From positions 10,001 to 74,000 of the forward strand of contig CM065296.1 in assembly GCA_032871835.1 (NCBI GenBank): 64,000 bases of DNA, in the 5' to 3' direction. This DNA is from Dipteronia dyeriana (Eukaryota > Streptophyta > Magnoliopsida > Sapindales > Sapindaceae). Below the pieces are notes generated by a model. That model saw only the letters and a list, made by a program, of their open reading frames with translations. It was not told where the DNA came from and did not search any database. Below are positions 34,180-46,259 of this stretch, one piece after another; position 1 is the first letter of the stretch, and every line of letters begins with the position of its first letter. Position numbers and translations under genes: made by a program.

Positions 34180-36464
34180 TGTAGGGAAAATCCGCGCAAC
34201 AAAATCGTGAAAAAAAAACAAAAATTAGGGTTTACGTATAAATAAAAATTTTCTCTTTTAAATAACAAGAACCTTAACCATAGATTAATTGATGTATATT
34301 AAAAGTATCGTACTTTTTTCTCGTGACGAATGAACTAGCGCCGAATTGAATCCGTAAGATCTTCCAATCCAATCACGAACGTGAATCACCTAGGAGTGTA
34401 AGCTCCATCTCTTTTAAATGTATACCTGAAAATGGAAACAAATAAAATCCCTTTATTTGTTAGTCACAATAATCCTCCAAGAAGAAAACAAAGAATGTAA
34501 AGTTAATTGTGAATTATCAATCAATTTGATTGAAACTCGCATGAATCTTGATTCGATGTTGTACACAAAACCTTTTAATGTAAAGGATACTAGTGTACTA
34601 TCGAAAACTAAACGTTCTTTCTTCCTTTTCTTCTTTGCCGAATCTCACACTATTAATTAGAGTTAATAGAATTTTTTCTAGAGCAAAAAACAGATTTTTC
34701 TCCCTCAAAATTCTATGGTGGCTGAATTCTCTCAACGGAGAATTCTTTTGGATGGCCGAAATCTTCTCTTTTAATATGCTAGGGCTGGCCAAAAATTCCT
34801 TCTTAGAATTGTATATGCTGGCCGAAATTAAGAGAAGTATATATATAGGATCATAAATCCTCTCTTAAGAAGGATTTACGTGGTTGTTAAGAATCATTTC
34901 CTTAGGTGGATTTACTTGGTGGTTAAGAATCCTTTTTTAAAAGAAATTCTATCATACACCAAGACTTCTAATCCAACTCAGTAGTGTATTTGTAACCATA
35001 TTAAAGACTTCCTAATTTGATTAGATAAATAATTCTTTTTATTTTTCTACTTATCAAATATAGTCTTTAATATTAATTATACTACTAACAATAGTATAAA
35101 ATTAGGAGACCTACTCCTACTAGAAAAAGATTTTGACTTTTAATTAAATAAATAAATAATTACCAAATTAATTAATTTCTATTTAATAAAATAAAATAAA
35201 AATAATATAATTAAGCTATTTTAAATAGCATTGCCGCCCAACACATATATATGAGCCAATATATTATTTTTCTTATTTTATTAAATCCATTGGACCTTAA
35301 CAAAAAGTCCACATGTGAACTAGACTCATTCTTACAAAAAGAAACAAGTCCACATGCCTCAATACAATTCAAGATGGACCCCTAAATTGGTCCGATAGAA
35401 TATATCAAGTGATCCATGAAAGTTCGTGTGGATTGAGGATCTTGGCGGTCTATCTAAATTCAAGCTCCAATAGACACAACCCAATCACAATCAACAAATG
35501 ATTCACTTAGGTCCGATCTATTAATTTTAGTTTATTCCACTAAAGAACTAAAATTGAACTATTAAATAAAGATAGAATAAGTTGATGCTACTTATTCATA
35601 CCCTAGACAACCTTATTGGAGAAAGAGTATCCTCGTGAAGAATATCAGTAATCACTAAGAGCTCATAGGCCGCCTATAGCTCTCCAAGTTACCATATTTA
35701 CTCATATGATCACATCTTGAGCTTGGATATTTTGACTTGTCCAGAAACCATGTTTCAATAGACATTATTGAAAACTTAACGTTAAGATTTAATATCCAAT
35801 ACCTCAAAACATCCATATGATGATATTCTACTCATTTAATAAATGGAGTCACGATGTCCATATCTATAAATGAAGTCCTCTATCGATTAACAAATGAAAA
35901 CCACCAAACTATCGATGATAGACCATGCTATATAATCGTACTCATTGATAGCTCAAATGATAACATTTGCAACCATAAGTCCATCATTTATCTCAGGATT
36001 GAGATAGACTCTCCGATTGTCTTCAAATGAAAACTTTTATCCATTGACGGTTCTAGATAAAGTATTTCATTGTGATCCAATTCAGTGCACATAGTGCACT
36101 AGATTCTTTTACCCAAAGACACCACACTTTGATGATTTTAGACTCATCGTAACTCATTTGATCCTACTCAAATGCTAGCAAAAGAATCTACAACTTTAAC
36201 AAGATAAATGCGCCCAACCTTTATTTTAAGTTGTGAATATTATTTAAGACTAACTAAAGAATTGTGTCTACCTAATACATATCTAGATGTATGGACAATT
36301 CTTCTTTTCTCATAGTCTTTTGACCTTATGATTATTTACTTTTAACAATTATAATAATTAAACTATAAATGTTATAAGATTTGTTAAACTAGAAATCACT
36401 TTATTAATATGAAAAGATTGTCAAATACATTATTATACTCTTGCTATCGAGCGTAATCCTAACA
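34180..36464 (-). repeat. 3' LTR of the copia element
   Basis: The 2,285-bp LTR aligns along its full length with 41712-44022, with many scattered substitutions and small indels. It includes a ctatatatat promoter-like motif on the - strand near 34840. Confidence 0.92.
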
Positions 36465-36478
36465 ATCTCCCACTTGCT
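36465..36478 (-). other. Polypurine tract of the copia element
   Basis: On the - strand the purine-rich agcaagtgggagat directly precedes the tgttagg start of the 3' LTR. Confidence 0.8.
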
Positions 36479-36627
36479 CTATAACAAATGTGTCATATCT
36501 CTCATCCCCATGTTCTCTAGATACCCATCAAAACTCTTTTGTGGAAAAGCCTTTGTAAAGGGATCCGCTAGATTATCTGCTAACGCGATCTTGGTAATCG
36601 TCACGTCACCCCTATACCCAATTTCCC

Positions 36628-37877
36628 TCAAAAGGTGATACCTTCTTTCAATGTGTTTCCCTCTTTTATGACTTCTAGGTCTCTCGAATTAGCCACTGTT
36701 CCACTATTGTTACAATAGATAGTGATCTGCTTATTCGTATCAGGAAACACTTCCAAGTCAATCAAGAATTGGCAGAGCCAGACAACCTCTTTATCCGCCT
36801 CGCATGTGGCAACATACTTGGCTTCCATAGTGGAATCAACAATATAAGATTGCTTGATACTCCTCCATATGTCTGCTCCTCCTCCAATAGTAAACATAGA
36901 TCATGATGTTGATCTCCTGGAGTCAGAATATGACTGAAAATCAGAATCTGTATACCCAACGAGAATTAAATCCCCTTCAGAGTATACAAGCATATAATCT
37001 CTCGTTCTCCTAAGATGATATGCTTGACTGCCGTCCAGTGATCAGGACCAGGCTTAGATTGAAACCTGCTAACTATGCCCATAGCAAAACAAATATCTGG
37101 TATAGTACAGAGCATTGCATACATGAGACTTCCAATAGCTTATGCATATGGACCCCTACTCATGAATTGCTCTTCATGTTCATTCTTAGGAACTTGTTCC
37201 TTAGAAAGTTTGATTCCATGTCTGAAAGGTAACATACATTTCTTGGAATCTTGCTTGGAAAACCTAGACAAGATTTTATCTATGTATGAAGCTTGGGATA
37301 ATGCAATCGTTCTATTCTTTCTATCCCTTATGACTTGGATGGCAAGAATATAACTTGCTTCTCCTAAGTCCCTCATATTAAATTGTTTTACTAACCATTC
37401 TTTTATTGATGTCAATACACCTACATCGTTTTCGATAAGTAGTATATCATCAACATAAAGAACTAGGAAAACCAACTTGTAGCCTTTAATCCTTTTGTAT
37501 ACACAAAGTTCATCAAGGTTTTGAATAAATCCAAAACTTTTCACGGATTGATCAAATCTTATGTTCCAGGATCTGGATACTTTCTTCAATCCATATATGG
37601 ATCTTTACAACTTGCATACCCTTTCCTCTTGGCCTTTTTCAATGAATCCTTCTAGTTACATCATGTAGATGCTTTCGTTAAGACTTCCATTAAGGAAAGC
37701 TGTCTTGACATCCATTTGCCAAATCTCTAGGCCTAGAAATGCTGCAATGGATAAAAGTATCATAATGGATTTAAGCATGGCCACATGAGAGAATGTTTCT
37801 TCATAATCGATACCTTCTTTCTGTGTATAACCTTTAGCTACCAATCTAGCTTTAAAGGTTTCCACCTTTTCATCCAT
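36628..37877 (-). pseudogene. Copia reverse transcriptase and RNase H remnants
   Basis: Fragments in several frames show RT ([36 protein letters not shown] box near 37440-37460) and RNase H (STMEAKYVATCEA, IYCNNSGTVANS). An Asn stands in the last motif where Asp is usual. Stops separate the segments at 37878-37890 and 37656. RT is normally one continuous frame of about 250 residues plus RNase H, so this copy is dead. Confidence 0.88.
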
Positions 37878-37889
37878 TCCACTTTTCCT

Positions 37890-38984
37890 CTAGTATACCC
37901 ACTTGCACCCGATGGGTTTTATCCCTTTAGGCAAGTTTATAAGAGACCAGACTTTGTTTTTAAACATAGATTCAATTTCGGATTGCATTGCCTTTTGCCA
38001 ATGGCGACAATCAACATCTTCCATTGCTTCCTTGTATGTATAGGGATCATCGTATTTCGGGATTGTATCTATAGATTCTCCTAGACCGATGTATCTCTCA
38101 GGTTGTTTACTAACCCTCCCACTACTACGAGGTATGGTAGATTGTTGATCTTGTGTTGGTACGGAACTTACAATTGGGCTTGGTAGTGAAACCTCTTGTG
38201 GAATTGTATCTCTTAAAAGCTCATTCAGGACAATTATACTTTTAGGTACAAAATTATTCAGATAGTCCTCTTCCAGAAATTTAGCATTTGTCGAAACAAA
38301 TACTTTAAGATCCGAAGAACTATAGAAATAATATCCTTTTGTTCCTTTTGGATACCCTACAAATATGCATGTTTCTGAATGAGACTCCATATTTTTTATC
38401 TTTCCTTTTAACATGTGCGCATGACATCCAAATATCTTTAAGTGTTGTAAATTAGGCTTTCGCCCAATCCATAACTCATGCAGTGTTTTAGGAATCGACT
38501 TAGATGGTACATTGTTTAGAATATACATGACAGTTTGTAAAGCATATCCCCAAAAAGAATTAGGAAGCGTTGAATAACTCAACATATACCTAACCATGTC
38601 CAAAAGAGTTCTATTTCTTCTTTCTGCCACCCCATTTTGTTGAGGTGTACCTGGTGCAGAAAACTGAGAAATGATCCCATTATCAATAAGATATTGCTGA
38701 AACTCATCCGGTTTGAATATGTCAAAAGCATCCGACTTATGTCTCATGAGATACACATTGCCAAATCTTGAGTAATCATCTGTGAAAGTGATGAAGTACT
38801 CATATCCACCTCTAGCTTGAATGCTCATAGGACCACACACATCAGTGTGTATCAATCCTAAACATTCGATGGCTCTTGTGCCTTTGGTCGAGAACGACCT
38901 TTTGGTCATTTTACCTACCAAACAAGATTCATAAGTTGGTAGATCATCAACCTTTAAGTCACTTAGAGGTCCGTCACTAACCAA
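37890..38984 (-). pseudogene. Copia integrase with catalytic-core deletion
   Basis: The 364-residue frame shows the copia integrase hallmarks HTDVCGPM (first catalytic Asp), [32 protein letters not shown] (the Glu motif lies in this segment) and the GKP-like C-terminal region, then the start of RT ([13 protein letters not shown]). The stretch that should carry the second catalytic Asp, normally read as S-D-R-G-G-E-Y-, is missing: DAFDIFK runs directly into PDEFQQYL near 38710. The deletion keeps the frame but removes a catalytic residue. Confidence 0.88.
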
Positions 38985-39026
38985 TCTTTTAATCCTATTA
39001 AGGTTAATATGACCTAGTCGTAAATG

Positions 39027-40303
39027 TCACAGGTAGGTTTCATCTTTTGATAATTTTACTCTTTTATGATTGGGTTGCGTTGATTTCGTGTCTAACAAGT
39101 GAGAGATATTTCCATGCAAATAGAATAAACCGTTTTCCAATGTACCTTTGCAAATAATTTTGTCATTCTTACTAATAATAAAAGCTTGATTAAAAGTAAC
39201 CGAATAACCAAATTTATTTAAACAAGAAACTGAAATTAAATTTCTCTTGAATTGAGGTACATAATAAATGTCTATTAAATATAAATGCCTATAAGAATCT
39301 AAATTAATTCTAATATCTCCCACTGAACTAGCAGACACCAACGCTCCATTGCCTAAACTCAAGTTGAATCCGTTCTCATTAAGCCTTCTCATTTCCTTGA
39401 ACCCCTGTAAGGAAAAACAAACATGATTAGTGGCTCCAGAGTTTATGATCCAAGAATCCATAGAATCCGTCAAAAAACATGTTTCAAGATAATTAATAGT
39501 ACCTTCTTCCTTCTTATCTTGAGACTTTGGGCAATTTCTTTTCCAATGTCCCTTTTCACCACAAATGAAACACTTCCCTTTGATCTTGGTTACTTTCTTT
39601 GTCTCCTTCTTAGTAGGTCCTAGTTTCTTTTTCTTCTGTTGTTTCTTGACCTTCTTATGGGTCTTAACAGTAGCAACTTTACCTACGGTATGAATCTCTT
39701 GACCCTTGCCTTTCACAAGGATTTTCTCGGTGCTTTGAACATCTTGTATTAGGCCTTGCAAGATGTATTCCTTATTATTCAAGGTGTAGTCCAACTTGAA
39801 TTGATCAAAAGAATCTGATAGTGAGTTGGCAATCATGTCAATTTTGGTCTCACCATCTATCTCAGCACCATTAAGTTCTACAATGTTGAGATGTGCTATG
39901 ACTTTCATCATGTGATCTTTCACACCCTGTCTAGGTTTCATCATAAGATTCTTAAAAGCAGTCACTGCTTCTCTCTTAGTCGTCCTAGACCTTATAGCAA
40001 ACATCTTCTCTAGAGACATCATTATATTGACAGCAATCTCCATTTCTTCATGTTGCTGTTGCAACACGTCGGAGATGGTGGCCATAAAGTAACATTTAGC
40101 CATCTCATCTGAAGACTCCCACTGCTGATACTCATCTCTTTGCTCCTGAGTAGATTCATTAGTAGGAGTATGTGGTTTAGGAGTGCAAAGAACGAACTTA
40201 TGCTTTTCGGATTGCACAAAAGCCCAATTTTCCTTTTCCATGTGACATAGTTATCACCAGTTAAAATATTATCTTTTTGGATGTTGATTAGGGATGAGGT
40301 CAT
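39027..40303 (-). pseudogene. Copia Gag and protease, frameshifted
   Basis: The likely start is at 40303 (MTSSLINIQKDNIL), with a frameshift near 40235. From 40241 one frame of 404 residues carries the capsid part, a lysine-rich stretch and a perfect CCHC zinc knuckle (CFICGEKGHWKRNC, near 39530-39575). The protease motif reads INSGATNH at about 39441, with Asn (AAC) where the catalytic Asp (GAC) is expected, so the protease would be inactive. The segment then continues into the start of the integrase region (LYLIDIYYVPQFKRNLISVSCL). Confidence 0.88.
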
Positions 40304-41690
40304 GATTTCTGAACAATAACAAAAATTATATAAGTAAATAATCATGATGAAGCACTTTTGAATATTTATCTTGAAATAAAAAAAATAATTCAATCGTAAA
40401 AATTCAACGGTGATCCAACACCCATAAATGTCACGCCTCCTTTGGGAGTTCGCAACATTTACTAGTTGGACTAGGTCCCACCTAATTGTTAACATAACAA
40501 CCAACGTTTTTAATTTTAGCCTTGTGATTTTATTAACAAGAACTCTTGAGAGGATATTAATAAACTCACATTGAGTGTGTTACTAAGTTATCAACTTTCA
40601 ATATAATCCTTCACAAATATCCCTCATTTTGGAGTAGATATCGTTTGGGCTAATTGTCTAGCCTATCCTTGTAAGGAAATATCTTGCTGAATTCCATTCA
40701 TGAATATCTCTTGGGAGGTTATTACACGAAACATAAAGCTCAACTAAACTTGGAGGCCGTAGGTGTTCCAAAACACCTTCTCCCACTCAATTGTTTAAGG
40801 CATGTGATAGAATTCCAAAGTATGATTTACCAAGTAATCTATATGCCAATTTAGATACCTAAACCATTCAATGCATGTTCATAGAAAAAGAGATATATGA
40901 GTGACACTCCTATTCTATATGACATGTTATCAAACAATGACAAACATTGCAATATTTATAAAAATATAAATATCTACAATTTTGGCCCATACTAGAAAAG
41001 CAAGTAAATTACATGTATTGGAATACAAAAAACTCCTTTCTTGGCGAACAAGTCTTCACGCGATCTTCCTCGTTTGGACTCCCTCGACTACCTCCCATGG
41101 GCGTGCGCTTGACCTCCTCCTCTGGGCGTGCACAACTCACAACCCCACAAAGGGGCTGCCATGCGCAGCCCATGGTTTCATGGGGTTGCCGTGCCCAGCC
41201 CATGTCACAACAAACGTGGCCGCGTGCTCTTCGCATACACGTTTGTTGCTATGGCTTGCACAATCCCAAACTTGTTCCGGTTGCTTCCAATTCTTCAAAC
41301 CTTCAAGTCTTCGTTACTTGAATGTATTACAGAAGGAATTTAATAAAAAAAATGCTGCATTTTTTTTTATTATTACAATATAGTGCAGTATTTTTATTAC
41401 AATAGCAAAATAAATAAAAAATTAGCAACTACCAAGAAGGAAATTATGGTGATGATAGGCCACCCTTCTTGTTATAATCCCAAAACAAAATACATTGAAA
41501 TTCTAGGACCAAAATTAAGTAATAACAATCCACATAATAACAATCCACATAATATATATATATATATATATCCATACATTCCAATGTAAATATATATACG
41601 AATACCTAGAGTGCCATCTCTTTCTAAAACATGCATATATACAATAAAATAAAAAGATTCATGAATACATACATCAATTAATCAAGGGTA
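40304..41690 (-). other. Leader region of the copia element
   Basis: The 1.4 kb between primer site and gag has no credible coding sequence. Positions 41040-41260 are a GC-rich island in an AT-rich element, with a short local repeat (two gcagcccatgg/cagcccatg copies at about 41155-41205). Such a block may be captured foreign sequence. A TA run lies at 41551-41572. Confidence 0.5.
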
Positions 41691-41710
41691 TAACCAGACT
41701 CTGATGCCAA
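41691..41710 (-). other. Primer binding site of the copia element, initiator-Met tRNA type
   Basis: On the - strand ttggcatcagagtctggtta follows the LTR end. It resembles the usual tggtatcagag site with one change. Confidence 0.8.
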
Positions 41711-41711
41711 T

Positions 41712-44022
41712 TGTAGGAAAAATCCGCACAACGGAAGAATGAAAAAAACAAAAATTAGGGTTTTCGTATAAATAAAAATGTTTCCTTTTAAATAACAAGA
41801 ACCTTAACTCTATATTAATTGATGTATATTAAAAGTATCGTACATTTTTCTCATGACGATTGAACTAGAGCCGAATTGAATCTGCAAGATCTTACAATCC
41901 AATCACGAACTTGAATCACCTATGAGTGTGGTTTCCCTCTCTTTTAATTGTATACCTGAGACTGGAAACAAACAAAATCTCTTTATTTGTTAGTCACAAT
42001 AATCCTCCAAGAAGAAAACAAAAAATGTTAGGTCACTTGTGAATTATCAATCAATTTGATTGAAACTCGCATGAACATTGATTCGATGTTGTACACAAAA
42101 CCTTTTAATGTAAAGGATACTAGTGTACTATCGAAAACTAAACGTTCTTTCTTCCTTTTCTTCTTTACCGAATCTCACACTATTTCTTAGAGTTGATTGA
42201 ATTTTATCTATAGCAAAAAATAGATTTTTCTCTCTCAAAATTCTGTGGTGGCCGAATTCTCTCAAAGTAGAATTCTTTTGGATGGCTGAAATCTTCTTTT
42301 TTAATATGCTAGGGCTGGCCGAAAATTCCTTCTTAAAATTGTATATGTTGGCCAAAATTAAGAGAAGTATATATATAGGAACATAAATCCTCTCTTAAGA
42401 AGGATTTACTTGGTTGTTAAGAATCCTTTCCTTAGGTGGATTTACTTGGTGGTTACGAATCCTTTTCTAAAAGGAATTCTATCCTACACCAAGACTCCTA
42501 ATCCAACTTAATAGTGTATTTGTAACCATATTAAAGACTTCCTAATTTGATTAGATAAATAATTCTTTTTATTTTTCTACTTATCAAATATAGTCTTTAA
42601 TATTAATTATACTACTAACAATAGTATAAAATTAGGAGACCTACTCCTACTGGACAAAGATTTTGACTTTTAATTAAATAAATAATTAATTACCAAATTA
42701 ATTAATTTCCATTTAATAAAATAAAATAAAAATAATATAATTAAGCTATTTTAAATAGTCTTACCTCCCAACACATATATATGGGCCAATATATTATTTT
42801 TATTATTTTATCAAATCCATTAGACCTTAATAAAAAGTCAACATGTGAACTAGACCCATTCTTACAAAAAGAAACAAGTCCACATGCCTCAATACAATTC
42901 AAGATGGACCCCTAAATTGGTCCGGTAGAATATATCAAGTGATCCATGAAAGTTCGTGTGGATTGAGAATCTTGGCGGGCTATCTAAATTCAAGCTGCAA
43001 TAGACACAACCCAATCACAATCAACAAATGATTTACTTAGGTCCGATCTATTAATTTTAGATCACTCCACTATGAACTAAAATTAAACTCTTAAATAAAG
43101 ATAGAATAAGTTGGTGTTACTCATTCATACCCTAGACAACCTTATTGGAGAAAGTATATCCTCGTGAAGAATATCAGTAATCGTCAAGAGCTCATCGACC
43201 ACCTATAGCTCTCAAAGTTACCATATTAATTTACTCATATGACCACATCTTGAACTTGGATATTTTAACTTGTCTAGAAGCCATGTTTCAATAGATACTA
43301 TTGAAAACTTAACGTTAAGATTTAATATCCAATACCTCAAAACATCCATATGATGATATTCTACTCTCATTTAATAAATAGAGCCACGTTGTCCATATCT
43401 ATAAATGAAGTCCTCTATCGATTAACAAATGAAAACCACCAAACTATCAAGGACAAACTATCAAGGACAAACTATCAAGGACAAACTATGCTATATAATC
43501 GTACTCATTGAAAACTCAAATGATAACACTTACAACCATAAGTCCATCATTTATTTCAGGATTGAGATAGATTCTTCGATTGTCTTCAAATGAAAAGCTT
43601 TTATCTATTGACGGTTCTAGATAAAGTATTTCATTTTGGTCCAATTCAATGCACCCAGTGCACTAGATTCTTTTGCCCAAAGACACCACACTTTGATGAT
43701 TTTAGACTCATCGTAACACATTTGATCCCACTCAAATGCTAGCAAAAGAATCTACAACTTTAACAAGATAAAGGTGCCCAACCTTTATCTTAAGTTGTAA
43801 ATATTATTCAAGACTAACTAAAGAATTGTGTCTACCTTATACATATCTAGATGTATGAACAATCCTTCTTTTCTCACAATCTTTTGACCTTATGATTATT
43901 TACTTTTGACAATTATAATAATTAAACTATAAATGCTATAAGATTTGTTAAACTAGAAATTACTTTAGTAATATGAAAAGATTGTCAAATACATTATTAT
44001 ACTATCGAGCATAATCCCAACA
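41712..44022 (-). repeat. 5' LTR of the copia element
   Basis: The 2,311-bp LTR begins (element orientation) tgttgggattatgctcg and ends tttttcctaca. A small local triplication of aactatcaaggacaa occurs at about 43441-43485 and is absent in the other LTR. Confidence 0.92.
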
Positions 44023-44103
44023 TAAGCAACTATGTAACATTACGTAGTGCTAAAACCTTTTTTTTTTCTCCCTAAATTCAAGAGTCAGTTTTGTTTTTTA
44101 CAT

Positions 44104-44119
44104 TATGTAACGTTACATA
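44104..44119. repeat. Perfect 16-bp palindrome
   Basis: tatgtaacgttacata is its own reverse complement. A related imperfect palindrome lies at 44031-44046, and a partial third copy near 44140. Confidence 0.7.
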
Positions 44120-44188
44120 GTTCGTTATTTAACATTATATAACAATTTTTTTTTTTTACATGTCGTTTAACTTGTTCCTTATATATAT

Positions 44189-44797
44189 AGGGCCGACCCA
44201 TGTGCTCAGTAAACCCAACCATTTACTGGGGCCCATAGTTGAACCAATCTACTTTTTCTTTTGCTTGAAATCAGGAGCCTCAGGACCCAATATATTTAAG
44301 TCTAAAAAGTGTCCAATCTCAAACATTTGAAATCTTTTATTCATTTATTTTTTTCTTCATATCAGGTCCAATTAACTAGTCAATTTAACAAAAATAAATA
44401 TAAAGACCCAATTGAATTCTAAATTAGTATTTGCCTAGAAATAAAAAAACAAAACAATAATTCTAACATAGCATATTACCAAACATAGTTGCTAACCTAG
44501 TTCAGTTTGACATCATCTAAGTAACAAATCGCCACCCTCTCTCTCCGTCGACAGGTCACCTTCATAAATTTACACTTCGAAAAGCAAAAAAAATATAAAT
44601 TTAAACAATGTTTTTTTTATGTTATTAGATACGATAAATCTTTTTTATTTTAATTTATGTGGATTATATTGTATTTGGCAATTGAATAATTATTTATATA
44701 ATTTTTTTTATGTTCAAGATAATATTTTTACATGGGACTCTAATTTTTACTAATATAATTAAATGGATGAGGTCTTAAAATGTCTGGAGACGGCTCT
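44189..44797. mobile_element. Possible small DNA transposon with short TIRs
   Basis: The left end agggccgaccc and the reverse complement of the right end agagccgtctcc are similar, and both sides are TA-rich. The gggccg-type end is common in plant DNA transposons. No clear target duplication and no coding sequence are seen, so this is tentative. Confidence 0.3.
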
Positions 44798-44800
44798 CTC

Positions 44801-44805
<5 letters not shown>

Positions 44806-44855
<50 letters not shown>
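44806..44855. repeat. TA microsatellite
   Basis: A pure TA run of about 50 bp. Confidence 0.95.
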
Positions 44856-44857
<2 letters not shown>

Positions 44858-45198
44858 GTCGTCGATGTGAAGGGTTGATATGGTAAATAGTATGATGCTA
44901 GAACCAGGAGCATGTGTAGGTATTAAATGCAACTAGCAACATGTTAAAAGGGGGTAATTGAAAGGGCAGAAGTTAACATTAGAATTTGATGTGTCCTATA
45001 ATGTCATCACCAATTTGAAACCAGAACAAACTTCAATTATCACGTCTTCTGTGTTTTAAACTACAGGCCAATCAAAGTAAGATTGGAAATGTAACCGCTT
45101 ACTCTCAACAATAGAAAGACACTAGCATGCATTTTCACTACCGATGACAATTGTTATATGCTCATATACAAGTATATAACACATATAATCTAATAACA

Positions 45199-45310
45199 AG
45201 TTGAGTTTGACTTAGTGGTATATTTCTCACACCCACTTTAAACGATTGTGGATTCGAGTCATGTCTTTCTCTCTAAACTTTGAATTATTGTAATATTTCT
45301 AACAAAAAAA
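45199..45310 (+). mobile_element. SINE-like sequence
   Basis: A box A-like tgacttagtggt (from 45208) and a box B-like ggattcgagtc (45250-45260) lie about 40 bp apart, as in tRNA-derived SINE heads. A short tail ending in aacaaaaaaa follows near 45310. No target duplication was established. Confidence 0.4.
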
Positions 45311-45879
45311 CCAACACATGTCGTGTTTTATACATTAATGGGACTATAAATTAATAGTACCAACAATTTTGATGAAAAATAAATCAAAAGAGTAAACACA
45401 ATCATAATCAAAACACACATCACTTTTAGACGAGTTAAGTCGTGAAAAGTTGGTAAGAAGTAAGAACAAGAATCTCTCTCTAGTGAGAACTGAAGCAAGA
45501 TTTTCCTTCTGGCGGCATGTAATAAAAAAAAACCATAGAATTATGTTCTTACAACACATAAATGCATACAAAATATCGAAAATGAATGAAAACAGAAAAG
45601 ATAATACACGAGATCATAAATATTAGTTACCTTCTTATTTAGATTCTCGAATGAGACAACTTTCTTTTTTTGGAGATAGATAGATACAAGTTTTCATACA
45701 ACTTTTTTGGGGAGATACAGAGGATTTCAGAAAGTTGACTTTTACAAATAAAAGTTTAGGTACAACTTCGGTAGTTCACCATAATAGATGCCTTTTAAAC
45801 TTAAGTTATTAAACATGTGACATCATCACAAAAGACAATATAAAAGGTGACATATCTCACAATTTCCACTATTTTTAAA

Positions 45880-45935
<56 letters not shown>

Positions 45936-46259
45936 GATAAAACTAATCAATTTCAATCTTCTAAGATATCTCATATTTTTAAAGATATTAATCAATTTGT
46001 TTTGAATTCAAACTCTTTAAATTCAAAATTAAATATCTAATTTAATAAAAATAAAATAATCATATTATCTTATCTTTAAAAATTAAATATCAATCAACAC
46101 CCTCCAATTAATGATTAATAACATAATTAAATAATCTCATTATTTAATTTATTTAATCACCATTATTCTTTAATTAAATAATCTCATTTTTCAATTAATT
46201 TCCGAATAAATACGTGTCACTTTCATACACAATTAATTGGATTATTCTATTAATTATCT
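45311..46259. other. AT-rich stretch, no gene seen
   Basis: It contains a TA microsatellite (45883-45931). Part of it is probably the outer portion of the LTR of the copia element to the right, whose left border I could not fix. Confidence 0.4.
45883..45931. repeat. TA microsatellite
   Basis: A pure TA run of about 48 bp. Confidence 0.95.

Larger units (their letters stand above)
34180..44022 (-). mobile_element. Ty1/copia LTR retrotransposon, full structure but inactive
   Basis: The 9.84-kb element on the - strand is bounded by two long LTRs starting tgttggg/tgttagg and ending cctaca in element orientation. It has a primer site next to the right-hand LTR, a purine tract next to the left-hand one, and gag-PR-IN-RT-RNaseH order. 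Coding parts are damaged throughout (frameshift in gag, protease Asp replaced, integrase deletion, stops in RT). The five bases outside the two LTRs do not match (aaaat and taagc), so the ends may come from recombination between elements or the duplication has decayed. Confidence 0.93.

Noticed and set aside
41009..41383. Overlapping frames on both strands in the copia leader
   Set aside because: They arise from a GC-rich block with a local repeat. No frame shows a domain.
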